Positions 21,308-33,944 are shown, numbered from the stretch's first letter. The stretch is 64,000 bases of DNA from Schistocerca nitens (GCF_023898315.1 NC_064621.1:123775521-123839520), one strand, 5' to 3'. Program-made: numbers and translations. Notes: generated by a model from the sequence alone, not told the origin.

Positions 21308-22421
21308 ACCTGTGTGTAAACATTAGAGACAGTAAGAGGCCTGGTCACTACCTTTCTGATCTTAAAGACCTGATTAATCATTGGTGGACTACCAATTTTG
21401 AACGTTAAAAGGAACCTTCTGGCTATTCATTTTAAGGATAAGTCCAACTTCAGCACTTTCAGGCGGTGATCCAGCAAAACTGTGCAGCTACCAAGGCTTG
21501 TTTGATAATAAATAGACCTAGTTTGTCGACAGTCGGTGCAGCATCTACCCACCTTCAAGCTATCTTGCTTGACCAGACATAATCAGCAGAAATGAGACTG
21601 AGAGAATGAGGCCACTCGTGGAAGTGTTTTAAACATGACTATTTGTAATTGATATCAATGTTCTTACACACTCAGTTCCACCTTGTGGTAAGGTCCATTC
21701 TTTTTAGATGACTTGGTCGTATTCAGGTCATCCTCCCAGTGATTGCTAGTCAGTTGTGACTGACAGTAAAGATGAATGGAGTGGAGAGATTTTATGGGTT
21801 TTAAATTTTCATCTGAAAAATGAGATTAGGCTAATTTGAATGAGTAACATATATTTTTTATTACAGCTGGTTTTGGCCACTAGAACACTATTCTGTGTAA
21901 AGTAACAATGTTTTGTGAGCACTGATATGTTATCAGTAAGACTCTTGGCTTAAATAATTCTTGAATGCTTGAGAAAAAGAAGTGACACAGAGTATACTTT
22001 ATGGAACTGGCTGGAGCTGTAAATTTTTCTAGAGTTTAATGTTCACATAAAATACTGGAGAAAACAATTTTTTTAAATAATAATTGTACTATTCACCTTT
22101 TTAATATGCCCATACTAGCAAATGAAATGTTTCAAACTATCAACTTACTTGGTTGTCGCACCTGTAGGGTGTTTGTGTCACTATGTGGCTTATGGCTCAG
22201 CTATCGCTTGGAGCTTAATATTGCAAATACTGTTCACTGTGAGGGAATTAGGCATGTTCTTCTGTCTACATATTCCTAGTCTTTGTGTTTAAGTTGAAGG
22301 CCTGTCGCGTACCTGGCAGCAGCTCCTTATGTTGTGTTATGCATACAGCTTACATTCGACACGACAGTCAGTGCCGTTGTTTACAGTCAATTGGTCAGCA
22401 TTGGAAGGAGTATTTGTGAAC
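21308..22421. other. Intron sequence with nothing recognised
   Basis: Sequence between the intact RTE and the TIR element. Short frames only. No supported repeat or gene. Confidence 0.5.
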
Positions 22422-22960
22422 TACCGTATTCACTCGAGTCTAAGCCGCACCTGAAAAATGAGATTCAAAATCAAGGGGAAAAAAAATTTCCCAAATCTAA
22501 GCCGCACCTGAAATTTGAGACTCGAAATTCAAGGGGAGAGAAAAGTTTTAGGCCGCATCTCCAAATCGAAACAAAGTTGGTCCACTGTAATATGAGACAA
22601 TTTAGGTCGAGTGAATCACGATACAGCTACAGTAGTTTGGTTCGAGTCGTAAGCTTAGCAGTTAAGCTTTACCAGGTAGCCATTGCTATGTGTCAGGCGC
22701 TCCGTCCCAGGCGCTCCGTCCGTATTTATATGGGTACCCTTCCTTTTTCACGTGCTTCTTCTGTTTTGAATTGATTGCTTATTTTTCTTTGATCTGATAA
22801 GCGCAGTTTTCTTTGTTATAGGTGTTTACGTCACTCTACGCTGAATATGCATTACGGTACTGTGTCATGCTTTGTTTGTCGTACTCTGATACTGCGTGTT
22901 TACGGCCTGTCGCCGATCGCGGCATGGCTTGCTTTGTGCGTGCTACCGCCGCTTACAATT

Positions 22961-23011
<51 letters not shown>

Positions 23012-23950
23012 TCGTCTCATTAGTGAAACAATGGCAAGAGACTGCTACTTGTTGTTACTTACACTGCTGCTTTCTTTGATAATTATCAACAAGAACCAAA
23101 GAATAGACTGCGTCTGATATAAGATGTTCTGAACGAGATTTTAGCGAAAATTTTTCTCCGTTTGTAAATCTTTGCAGGCGCCTCTTTAGTACATTACATT
23201 CTGCACAGAAATTAGTCATCTTAGATTTAAAAATCTAGTCAATTGCCTCGCTTCATTTCTGACTGTATCACTGTTTAGCATAAGAATAATACGAATATAA
23301 ACATGACATGATATGTATATTCTTCCGCGTTTGCTGTTGTCTCACTCTAGTTTTGTGGTTTATTACGCAGACAGGATTTAAATGAGATAGCAGCAAACAC
23401 GAAACAGTACATGGCAAAATGTTTATGTTCGTATTATTCTTATGGTGACGAGAATACTGCATGTGATTCACAATTTATAAAAGTTCCTATTAGCAACCAT
23501 CTCTTCTCACAGATAGGAAAAAATTCAGAACGTAGAGTTGGCCACATTGACAAACATCCTAAACATTCTTGCCAGTCGGGTTTTCGTAGTACATTGAAAT
23601 GCTGCTACATTCGAAGATGAACAATATGGAATTTGTATTTACTTTGTTGGATAATGTATGAAAATGCAGTGGTCGAAACTCGGCGCGGAGAAAAAAAGCT
23701 TGTCTTCCACCTTTTTTTAAAAAAATTTATTTACTGACGCAGAGGTTTTGGCGCCAGTATTTATCTTTGTGCCTACAAAGCATGCCTGTGTAGCGCTACA
23801 TATATTCGGCGGCAGAACTAAGTTGTGGCGGCACCCACCGACATTTTTAAGAACTTCCGCTTGCTTTGCACTCGATTCTAAGCCGCAGGCGGTTTTTTGG
23901 ATTACAAAAACCGGAAAAAAAGTGCGGCTTAGATTCGAGTAAATACGGTA
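22422..23950. mobile_element. Non-autonomous TIR element with TA ends
   Basis: Ends are inverted repeats of about 28 bases with two mismatches: the left end begins TACCGTATTCACTCGAGTCT and the right end ends with the complement, ATTCGAGTAAATACGGTA. The outermost TA pairs would be the duplicated target, suggesting a Tc1/mariner or pogo-type mobiliser. Just inside the left end the motif TAAGCCGCACCTGAAA repeats (22441, 22498, weaker at 22549), and the right end carries GTGCGGCTTAGA. The 1.5 kb interior codes for nothing recognisable and contains an (AG)n tract. Confidence 0.75.
22964..23009. repeat. (AG)n dinucleotide tract
   Basis: Pure AG repeat inside the TIR element, directly read. Confidence 0.95.
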
Positions 23951-25673
23951 ACCATTTGAGACCTAATGGCCCTTGAGCCAGACCATGTTTCTAACTTCAG
24001 ATGGAAGACAAAATTGTGGTTGACAAGGCCAAGAACTATTTCTTCAGGGTACACTGGGTCGTGTTTCAAAGCCAGTGTGTTACAAAATTGTATGGTATGA
24101 CTGCAACTATGTTGTTATTTATACTGATGTTCAAGGAACGGCACTCTGTTGGGTGCTTAGTGTTATTTCCTGAAGATAACACAAGGATCTGGTGTGCAAA
24201 ATACTATGCCATGATGTGTAATGCCACATTGCTACTGAGGTACGGGATGGTCTGTCATTTGGCACTAGAAGAGATATGTGCAAGTGCAGAGAGAGCCTAG
24301 TTGTGACATTTAAAGTTTGGACACCTTAAGAGGTTGTTAAATCATAAGATGTAGATTTTTATGAGCAAGAAGGAAATTTATTCATTATAAAGAGTACTGT
24401 TAGGTGTGTGCAGGCCAGTGTCCTGGCAGGACAGAGGGAGCATGTCACAAAAACTGAAGTCTGTGATGGAATTAGGAATGAAACGCCTCGTAAGCAGGTA
24501 GTAACCGATGCCATTGAGAGCTTGTATCTCAGAGACAACACTTTCACGGCGGCCAACAGTGAACATGATTTGTCTCCTGCAATCCTATTGGCTACACACT
24601 ATGGGTACCCAGAGGGCAGATTGTAAGCAGTTCGCATTTTGTGGGAACACACGCCCCCTGCCAAAGCGGCTAGCTTACTTGCCACATAGGCCACAACGAA
24701 TTATACTCAAACAGTACGGGAAAACATGTTAATGTATAAATTGAGATAATTATTACAGTAGTTGGTCAATCTGTATAGGCTTCAGGCACAATAAGCTGCA
24801 GTTGGGGAAGCCAGTGGTATGGCTCTGGAGGTCTTCTGGCAACAGGGGCATGTTAACTGGCTTCTGATTAAATCATACTGTGATGAATGGCTTCTTCCTT
24901 CAATGAGAGGATTTACCAGTGTGTGATCACACATTATTTTAGCTGCTGTATTATAATTTCCTTGTATTTTAACAAAGAATTTTGTAACATGTCCTTTGAG
25001 AGAATTTTACAGTTTTACATACAGTATCCTTCTGTGTGGATGTGTGAATGGGAATGTAGTATGTATCAGATTTTAGTTAAGAATTTTAGCTCATAAATTG
25101 CAAGCATAATTTTTAACCATATTTCTGTCAAGTTATTTTAGTAATGGCCTTGGTCTTCCGTAGTGCAATAGAAAGTGGATCAAACACTTGAACTGTAATA
25201 TGATACAGAATAAACTGCTACTCACCACATAGTTGAGCTGCAGGCAGGCACACTGAAAGCAGACTGTGTAGAAAAATTCACATTCTTTCATGCACAATTT
25301 GCAAGCACATGGCCTCTGTCATCTTTTTGTTTGTGGTGTTTTTTTTTTTTTCTTATATCTGGAGGTGGATTCTTGTTCGCCAACTTATAACATCTAACAG
25401 TCTTCTTTCAGTATGACTGTCTCCTGGTAAATACCTCTTCTTTTCATATTGTTATTATTTAGTGATGGATTTTTTATTGTTTGAAGCAACTGAACTGTAA
25501 TTTATTTACTTTCAATTTTTCAGTAGGAGCATATAGCTTAGTTTTTCAGTGAGAACCTCAGCATTCTTTTGTAGTTTAACTGCTGCATCAGTGCCAGTGC
25601 TAACATATACACATATTGACAGATTTTTCTGGCATATAATACAATTTTGTTAAATGAGACAATTTTTTGTCAG
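23951..25673. other. End of intron 1 with nothing firmly recognised
   Basis: Contains a 99-codon open frame (24001-24300) of unknown nature and, near 25203-25320, a weak resemblance to the repeat at 54590-54790 (CTACTCACCACATAG start, GGCCTCTGTCATC end). Ends with the T-rich acceptor of RPC7 exon 2. No supported gene. Confidence 0.45.
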
Positions 25674-25964
25674 ATGCACTCCAGAAGATGAGTACTGTGT
25701 GGAATTGCGGAGAGATTTCATCGAATGCTTGCACGACTCTCCTGCATACCTTGTGGCACAGACAGTTCGCTCTGACATCGAGCGCTACTCGGATCGTTAC
25801 CAAGCGGCTGTGTCAAGCAAGTCGAAGCAGCAGCCACTTACTTTTCCCACTTCTCACCTTCCCTTGGAACTGAGGCCTGTCGTAAAAGACAAAGCAAAAC
25901 GAGAAAAGGCGAAGAAATCAAACGCTACTTCAGCAGCGTCAAAGGCTGTCGACATAACTACCAG
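25674..25964 (+). CDS. POLR3G: RNA polymerase III subunit RPC7, coding exon 2
   Basis: This exon follows an acceptor TTTTTTGTCAG ending at 25673 and precedes GTAAGT at 25965. The first base completes the arginine codon started in exon 1. It encodes CTPEDEYCVELRRDFIECLH and then SPAYL, DIERYSDRY, a short HLPLELRP segment and a lysine-rich stretch. The same order (DEY-L, DIERYSKRY, LP-EL-P, lysine-rich) is seen in vertebrate RPC7, where this part contacts RPC3. Length 291 bases, phases 2 and 2, so the frame is kept into the last exon. Codon use and splice sites look normal. Confidence 0.88.
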
Positions 25965-26369
25965 GTAAGTTATTCGATTTATTATAAAGAATGACTGTCA
26001 CTTGCTAATCTGACACACAGTCTCTTTTTCCCCCTCTCTCAAAGAGTCTGATGTTTCTATTTGACACAAGTGGGAGGGAGATATTAGTGAGTATTATTAA
26101 GATTTGGTATCTCAGTACTTCTTATTAAGATTAACCCACTTCTCCCTGAATTAATTTTCACTTCTGAATTTTATAAATCAGACATTTAGTTGTTCATTGT
26201 AATTAATGAAACTACTACAAGAAGCTAAACAAAAAAGTAATTAATAATTTAAGCAAAAGAGAGTGTAACATATGTCATGCTAGGTAGATCATACATGTTA
26301 AGTGAAATAGACGACAGTAAATAAAATAAAGCAGTGTCTGTCATTTACATTATATGAAGGCAACAGCAT
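25965..26369. other. Start of intron 2 with nothing recognised
   Basis: AT-rich sequence between RPC7 exon 2 and the piggyBac remnant. No frame or repeat supported. Confidence 0.5.
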
Positions 26370-28290
26370 TCATTTTCTGTGGTATGGTGCAACACACACT
26401 ATGCACAAACCATCATCACATTTGCAGCTCATTGTTCTTGGAGTTCCTTTGTAGTTTTCTGTAGTGCAGTGTTGTCCTTTTTTTTCTGTGGCATCATATC
26501 TACCAAATGACCTCTTTAATTATTTCTGATGTCAAACAGCACTCTGCCTTGATATGGGTTACCTGCAGGGTGATCAGGGCCTGTAGGGATTGCTGCATTG
26601 GAAGTCAGGTAACATTTCACATTATAACACTGAAATTACAGTTGTGGCATATTCATAGCTGCCTTTTTGTAGAGAAGCCACACATTATGTACAGACGTAT
26701 CCAGTAGCCACATAAAAATTGGCTACCACTATTTCTTTCCTCTGATGCTCACTCTATATAATGCTATATTTTTGTGCATTTGGTCAGTTCTCCCCATATT
26801 TTTGTTGTATTCTCCAATAACATATGCTTGGAGTACAATTACTTTTTTCTTCTCTTGTCTGGAATATCAGCTCAGAGCTCACTGGATTGATCGCATAGCT
26901 AGTTGAAACGATTGTTACAGCAGAAATATCTAGCCATCTGGTAATCATCATTCCACTTTCCGTGCAGCTCTTGTAATCATAATCTCATGTCTTATTCCTT
27001 TTGGACATTGTCTTAGAGGGTATAAGTTGACATTCTTTAGGCAGAAAATTCTAATAGTGCCAGTTGCACCATAATCTCGTTGTTTTAGGTGAACCAACAA
27101 TGTTGGCTATGTAAACAGATTGTCAAAAAAAAAAACCTGTAGGGCAGATTTTTTACTTTTATCAGCATGTAAATCAATCATTTGAACCAGAGGTACAACA
27201 CATTTTCCAAATGCCTTCTCAGACATTTCGTTCCATTGTGGATCAGTTCATTGGTGTATTTAAAAATCCGATAGATAACCTATGTTTGTGTTTAGGCACT
27301 GTGCTTTGTACCCAAATCTAATGGGTTTACCTTTGAGAAATTGTGAGACCTGAGTTTCTCCTGGTGTATACAACTTTCAAATAACTTCTGGGAATTTCTG
27401 TGTCACCTGGCTGAATTCCTGGAACTTTGAGAAATTGTTTGCATCCATACCTGCCAAAATACTGTATCATGCTCTCATTGTAATACAAATCTTGCTCAGG
27501 CTGTAACTTTTCTTAACATATCTGTTAATGGACAAAGTTTTCACATTTTATTATTTGCATTAATTTTTGTGTTAGGACATGAGTGAATGAATCTCATCAT
27601 TGTTTCAAATCTGTCTCTTCTCATCATCTTGTGCACCATTTCATTTCTCATGACCAACCCTGAATCCCAGTAACATCTCCTGCTACGTAGATGGCTATAG
27701 CCCAAGAGAATTAGAATTCCTAGAAAACATTTTATCTCCTATTGTGTTATTTTGGTAACAGGGCAGCTCTTGAACAAAGCGTATTTTGTAGATTCGGTAC
27801 TGAGAAATTTAATTATTTCATCGTTCCAAAACAGTTCCAAGCAAAGCACTGGAGACAAGCTTCTGTATTTACTGTGATCATTATTAGGAAATAAAGCGTT
27901 ATCACTTTGCAGATCCTCCAATCTCTTATTAAGTTTTTGAGACCTGTAGCTTTTCTATTTCATCTGAAATGACATTTTGTGGTTTATCATCATGAGAGCA
28001 GTCAGTCTCAGGTTCACCACCTAGAGCAATCTGTCTCAGGTTCATCACCTAACCTGTTTTTGTAGGTCGGTACCACTTCTGGACCAGCATGAAGTTGCCT
28101 TGGTCCAAGATTTTCTATTTTTTCATCCCCGTCTTCTTCACCAGAATATTCATCTGATTCTACATTAGCTTCATATATCCATTGCATCTTCCTCCTCCTC
28201 AAGAATAGCATTTTATGCACAGACAGGCTTCTGAGAAAGAGTGAAACGTTGTATTGACTGTTCTGCCTAGAGAAACATATGTGCAACACA
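26370..28290 (-). pseudogene. piggyBac-like transposase pseudogene
   Basis: Read on the minus strand, the order fits piggyBac transposases. There is an acidic N-terminal stretch (NVESDEYSGEEDGDEKIENL, near 28110-28170). Then come ELFWNDEIIKFLSTESTKYA (near 27790-27850), an FLGILILLGY segment followed by a YWDSGLVMRNEMVHKMMRRD-like segment, and FETMMRFIHSCPNTK. A cysteine-rich end SCKCDDGLCIVCVAPYHRK follows with a stop at 26370-26372. The C-terminal cysteine pattern is the family's zinc-binding domain that reads the transposon ends. At least five stops or frameshifts break it, including TAG after KITQ near 27737. TTAA-flanked ends were not identified. Confidence 0.75.
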
Positions 28291-29892
28291 CAAAAACTGG
28301 ATTTGGAACCATAATAATTAATTGCATTTTGTGGCTAACCTTAATACAAATTTCAACACCTTTAACATTATAATTAAGCAAAGATTTTAAAAATTGTGTG
28401 GTATATTGCTTCAGAAAATAGTACAACAATACGCATCTCAAATGCATGCATTGTTGCCAAAAAGAGAAAACAGCGGTAGAATGTTAGGTGACATATGCAA
28501 ACGTAGTTTTCATGCAGCATTCTTGTATAAGACATTCTTAATAGTCTTGCCGTCTCAAATCAGAATAAAAAGGCATACTTTCAACGACAATCATAATCTT
28601 CATAAGGATGTCTAAGGAGGTTATAAGCAAAAATTCAGTTGCTTATAACAATTTGACACTGCTTAAAAATCAGTTCCATGCTGAAAAGATATAGAGCTGT
28701 CATTAACCCAAAGATCGATCCGAACACCACAGTACTCTGCTAGACACGATCCTGTCAGAGGTTACATTCCTCTGACCTACACAGCCTGTTATAGTGGGAC
28801 TTATTGTTTAACCTAGACTCTGAACCATAGTGCATCTCACCATTTTTCATATAGGCAGGAGTTGCTAGAGGTGAAAGTAGTGATAAGTGACACACAAATA
28901 TTCCAGGACTGACTGGCTATCCTTCCCGAAACCTTTGTATCCATAGTCTGCCAGTTCACCAGTGAGCCAACGACCCACTGTGGATGATATTGGGGTGAAC
29001 ATTATTGTGTGGAAAGTGTCAGTTTAACATTTGTGATACTCTCTCGGCCAGGTTACTTTTTATTATGAATCTAACAAAGTAGTGAAACCTCGAACCAGCC
29101 ACACTTCTCCAACCTGTGACCCTCACCGGACCTTACCTTTAGGGCAGTTATCAGTATGCTGTGCTCCAGCATGTGAATTCTGCCATGGTAGAAGTGAACT
29201 ATATTTCAGAAGCTCAGTGTCCTCAAAATAAGGATGCACATTTGAAATTAGATAAAACAAGATCAAAGCTGGTGCTCCAATGTGTGTGTGCTGCTGCTCG
29301 AGATAAAAAGGCCACACAAGAAACCTCACACACGTAAGTTCCTGTTTTATAAATGCCACTACATATCTCTCTGCACATAGTTCTGTGTTTGGATTGAACA
29401 TATTAAATTAATAGAAGTGGATGATATCAAGTTCATTGTATATGGTACATATTCTCTGTGCGCCAGTGTTTGGATGTCTGCATTCATTTTTCAAATAACA
29501 GCCTGAAGATGACATTAATGAAATGTTTAAACTAGTTGCTTAAATAATAAAATTTTAAGGAATAATTACCACTGCTGGTATCTTTTTTCTGTGAATTGTT
29601 GATCAGGCACAGTTCTGCATCTACATCTGTATTCCGAATCCACAAAAACAGCTAATTATGTTAGGGAGTGCTTTTAAAACATTTTGCCACATGGGACTTC
29701 TCCCACCTCACCAGGATAGTTAGGACACCTGCAAATACATAGTTTGGTATTCCCCAAGACAGTAAATCCCACAGACTGTGAATAGCAATCAAAGGATCAT
29801 CAGCAACAACGGTATCACAACACGTAGGTAATTAACAGCTTGCCAGTTTACCACACTCACGTACCTTCACACCTGGGATAAACGCATCACAC
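28291..29892. other. Intron sequence, probable unclassified repeat inside
   Basis: No gene recognised. The 28690-28990 stretch looks like a dispersed repeat I have a weak memory of in locust DNA, without identifiable ends. Near 29622 a CTACATCTGTATTCCG block resembles a decayed CR1-like 3' end. Both calls are weak. Confidence 0.35.
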
Positions 29893-30559
29893 ATGCCATA
29901 AGCTCCCCCCAGGGGGTCCACAACTCTTTTGTGGACACGTGCGTAGCGAGCACGGGACCCCGAGCTAATGTGGCCCTCCTTCCTTTCCGGGCTGCATACC
30001 TTCCCTTTCCGCATCCTTCCCCATCCCCCATCTTCGCCCCCCCCCCCCCTCACCTCTGGCTCTTTCCTTCCTTTTCTCCCCCTCGGGGGAATGGTTTGTG
30101 CCTACGTCCGGAGACGGAAGCTTGTAAATGTACCACATTCTTCGCCTTCCTTACTTGTAAGTCTTCATCCTTCCTTTGTCCTTCTCTTTTCCTTACCTCT
30201 TCTCTCTACCTTTTTCTCCGCTGCGGCGTTTGAGACCTCTTCTTTCCTTTCCCTTTCTCTTTCTTCCTCCCTGTGCGTGTCTGAAGGCCGACCCACGCAC
30301 TTCCATGCGTAGCCGGTGACGGGGTAACGCGTAATTCCCCGCCCCGGGTAGACAGGTAGGACACGTACGTACCCCCTGGTAACGGCCAGGCCCAGGGAGG
30401 GGTGATTACCCGAGCTGATACCTTCCGAAAGTGCCGATTGGTCCCTCCGTCCGTTTGTCGGGAGGTGTGACCTGAGGTGTGAACAATCACCTAAGGCGGG
30501 AGTGCCCTCAGAGAGGGCCCCCACAAGGGAGGAGCGCGCCATCGGAGACGCCGGTAATC

Positions 30560-31942
30560 ATGGGGGATTCTTCCGCAATGGTTTCCTCATCTTCCACTAT
30601 GTCTGCTCACAAACGTAAGTTCACTGAGTCTCAACCACAGTCAGTTCTTCCATCGTTGCCACAGTTCCTTGTTGTTTCTCGGTCTGACGAAGGTCACGAC
30701 TTCTCCACAGTCAACCCTTTCATTATTCAGAAAGGTGTCGACGCAATTGCAGGTCCTGTAAAGTCTTGTTCCAGATTACGGAATGGCACCCTGTTGTTAG
30801 AAACACACAGTGCCCTCCAGGCACAAAAATTGCTGCGTACCTCACTACTACACACTTTCCCTGTCCGGGTGGAACCGCACCGTACCTTAAATTCCTCGCG
30901 TGGAGTTGTTTATACACGCTCCCTCGATGGACTGTCTGACGAAGAAATTCAGCACTACCTGTCAGACCAGGGCGTAACGGCTGTTCATAGGGTTATGAAA
31001 AGGGTTGACACGAAGATCATTCCAACCCGCACTGTCTTTTTGACATTTGACAAAGTGCAACTCCCTTCGAAAATCAAAGCAGGCTATGAGATAATTTCCG
31101 TTCGTCCTTACGTCCCAAACCCTACGCGTTGCTATCGGTGCCAGCGATTCAATCACACCAGCCAGTCCTGTTCTAATCCGGCCAAATGTGTTACGTGTGG
31201 CAGGGATGCCCATGAGGGTGCTTGTCCACCTCCATCCCCTCGCTGCATCAACTGTATGGGTGACCACGCTGCTTCCTCTAGAGATTGCCCAGTTTTTAAG
31301 GACGAAAAGCTCATCCAGGAAATCAGAGTGAAGGAAAAGGTGTCGACCTTTGCTGCTCGGAAGTTGTTCGCCAGTCGACAGCCCACCGTGCCTCAGACAG
31401 GCAAATACAGCACTGTCCTTGCTTCTCCTCGGCCAACAAAGGAGGCGGCCACGCAGACTTGCGACCTCACCTTTAGTGCCACGGTCGTCCGATCGGCCAG
31501 CGCAAAGATCGCCCGTTCAACTTCACCACTTTCGCCTGCCCACTCTTTGGCTCACCCTTCGTCGGGTTCTGCTAAATCTCGAGCCCAAAAGTCAGACACC
31601 AAGTCTTCGAAGAAAGAGCATACTCGTGAAGAGTTTTTACGTACGGCAACTTCACCACCATCGGTTCCTCCTTCCTCTAAACAACATACTTCCAAGAAGG
31701 CTACAAAGAAACCCAGTTCCTCTCCTTCTCCGCCAAGGCGTGTCCCATCCACAGCGCCACCTGGCGGAAATCGCCCTCGGCCGTCTTCTGTGTCGCCGAG
31801 GCGCACTGCTGGTGGCCGGTCAACCGGCCGATCGCTGGTGGCAGGAGCTGCTCCTGACCAACCTATGGATCAGGATCTTCTGCCTTCGGCCGAATGCCAT
31901 TCCATGCTGTCGGTCGCAAGCTCTGAGCAGTCGTTGAGTTGA
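30560..31942 (+). CDS. I-like LINE ORF1, nucleic-acid-binding Gag-like protein
   Basis: The frame is open from 30479, but that codon is GTG. The first ATG is 30560, and its ATCATGGGGGATT context is shared with the related element at 42551, so it is taken as the start (460 residues). After an RNA-binding-like central region come three zinc knuckles: CYRCQRFNHTSQSC (31130-31171), CVTCGRDAHEGAC (from about 31187) and CINCMGDHAASSRDC (from about 31244). A Ser/Pro-rich tail with many basic residues follows. Such proteins package the element RNA and assist target-primed copying. ORF2 begins 40 bases after the stop. The frame is intact. Confidence 0.85.
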   Translation: MGDSSAMVSSSSTMSAHKRKFTESQPQSVLPSLPQFLVVSRSDEGHDFSTVNPFIIQKGVDAIAGPVKSCSRLRNGTLLLETHSALQAQKLLRTSLLHTFPVRVEPHRTLNSSRGVVYTRSLDGLSDEEIQHYLSDQGVTAVHRVMKRVDTKIIPTRTVFLTFDKVQLPSKIKAGYEIISVRPYVPNPTRCYRCQRFNHTSQSCSNPAKCVTCGRDAHEGACPPPSPRCINCMGDHAASSRDCPVFKDEKLIQEIRVKEKVSTFAARKLFASRQPTVPQTGKYSTVLASPRPTKEAATQTCDLTFSATVVRSASAKIARSTSPLSPAHSLAHPSSGSAKSRAQKSDTKSSKKEHTREEFLRTATSPPSVPPSSKQHTSKKATKKPSSSPSPPRRVPSTAPPGGNRPRPSSVSPRRTAGGRSTGRSLVAGAAPDQPMDQDLLPSAECHSMLSVASSEQSLS

Positions 31943-31982
31943 CAGCACCCTTGGTCACATTCCTCTATTTTCTGTTCACCCT

Positions 31983-33944
31983 ATGTCCATTATCCACTGG
32001 AATATCCGCGGCATTCGAGCCAATCGGGATGAATTGTCGATCCTCTTACGGTCCTACTCGCCGGTCATCTTCTGTCTTCAGGAAACAAAGCTGCGTCCTA
32101 ATGACCGCTTTGTTCTCCCTCATTTTCAGTCCGTCCGATATGACCTCCCCTCTGTGGAAGGCACTCCAGCCCATGGAGGACTCATGATTCTTCTCCATGA
32201 TACTCTCCATTATCATCCAATCCCCTTAGACAGTTCCTTCCAAGCTGTCGCCGTCCGTCTTTCCCTTTCTGGATACACGTTCTCTCTTTGTACTGTATAC
32301 ATTCCATCGTCCACACCAATGGCACGAGCTGATCTCCTTCATCTTCTTGGTCAGCTTCCACCCCCCTATTTGCTGGTTGGGGACTTCAATGCCCACCACC
32401 CGCTTTGGGGATCTCCACATCCTTGTCCACGTGGCTCCCTATTGCTAGACGTCTTCCACCAAGCGGATCTAGTTTGCCTCAACACTGGGGTCCCCACGTT
32501 TTTGTCTGCCTCCACGACAAATTTATCTCATTTGGACCTTGCAATCGGTACTGTTCCGCTTGCTCGGCGCTTCGAATGGTTCGCCCTAGATGATACACAC
32601 TCGAGTGACCACTTTCCATGTGTCCTTAGGCTGCAGCCTCAACTGCCATATATGCGCCCGCGACGCTGGAAGTTTGCCCAAGCCGATTGGACACTTTTTT
32701 CGTCTCTAGCGACATTCGATGACCGTCGCTTTCCCAGCGTCGACGATGAGGTCACACATATTACCGACGTTATTCTTACAGCTGCGGAACGTTCCATTCC
32801 ACGCACCTCCGAATTGCCCCGGCGCCCCCCAGTTCCTTGGTGGAACGAGGCATGCCGTGACGCAATCCGTGAGCGGCGACGTGCTCTTCGCATTTTCTGT
32901 CACCATCCTACTTTAGCAAACTGTATCCGCTATAAGCAACTCCGTGCGCGATGCCGTCGCGTCATCCGCGATAGCAAGAAGGCCAGCTGGCAATTCTTTA
33001 TTAGCTCCTTTAACAGCTTCACTCCCTCCTCGGAAGTTTGGAGTCGGCTCCGACGGTTCTCAGGCGCGCCTAGTTTCTCCCCGGTCTCTGGGCTCACTGT
33101 CGCGCATGATACCTTAGTGGACCCCGTCGCAATTTCTAACTCATTGGGTCAGCACTTTGCTGCGATTTCGAGCTCTTCAAATTACCCGCCAGCGTTTCTC
33201 CAGAAGAAACGTGCAGCGGAAGTGCGACCTCTTGCTTTCTCCTCTCAAAATCGCGAAAGCTACAATACTGTTTTCTCCATGCGGGAACTCCAACATGCCC
33301 TCTCTTCTTCTCGCTCCTCCGCCCCTGGATCGGATGGTATCCATGTCCAAATGTTGCTGCATTTATCAACCCATAGTCTGCGTTACCTCCTTCGCCTTTA
33401 TAATCGAATTTGGACCGACAGTACCTTTCCCAGACGATGGCGGGAAGCTATCGTCGTTCCCATTCCGAAACCTGGAAAGGACAAACATCTCCCCTCTAGT
33501 TATCGCCCCATTTCTCTCACGAGTAGTGTCTGTAAGATTTTGGAGCGTATGGTGAATTACCGTTTAGCTTGGTGGCTGGAATCCCGCAGTCTTTTACCAC
33601 CTGCCCAATGCGGATTCCGAAAGCATCGCTCAGCAGTTGACCATCTTGTTGCTCTCTCCACTTATATCATGAACAATTTTCTCCGGAAACGCCAAACAGT
33701 AGCAATATTTTTTGATCTGGAGAGAGCATACGATACCTGTTGGAGGACAGGCATCCTCCGCACACTGTTCTCTTGGGGCTTTCGAGGCCGGCTGCCCCTT
33801 TTTCTTCGCGAATTTATGGCAGAGCGAACATTTAGGGTGCGGGTGAACACTACTCTCTCCCGTACTTTCTCTCAAGAAAACGGGGTACCCCAGGGCTCCG
33901 TGCTGAGTGTTGTACTGTTTGCCATCGCTATAAATCCTTCCTGA
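31983..33944 (+). pseudogene. I-like LINE ORF2, endonuclease and RT fingers/palm
   Basis: From the ATG at 31983 the protein starts MSIIHWNIRGIRANRDEL, an apurinic-like endonuclease with CLQETKLRP, LLVGDFNAHHPLWGS, NLSHLDLAIG and SSDHFPC. The reverse transcriptase then runs through SYRPISLTSSVCKILERM, GFRKHRSAVDHL, FFDLERAYDT and GVPQGSVLSVVLFAIAIN. A TGA at 33942-33944 ends the frame just before the YxDD box. Related copies have roughly ten residues between AIN and the catalytic box where this copy has about six, so a small deletion that shifts frame is the simplest cause. All other catalytic motifs seem intact. The remainder continues in the next frame. Confidence 0.85.

Noticed and set aside
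22334-22774. 146-codon frame as a gene
   Set aside because: It crosses the end of the TIR element and its subterminal repeats, so coding is unlikely.
24001-24300. 99-codon open frame as a host gene
   Set aside because: No family resemblance, no splice or start context, and chance frames of this size are expected in the region.
30479-30559. ORF1 of the I-like LINE starting at 30479
   Set aside because: That codon is GTG. The conserved ATG at 30560 is the supported start.
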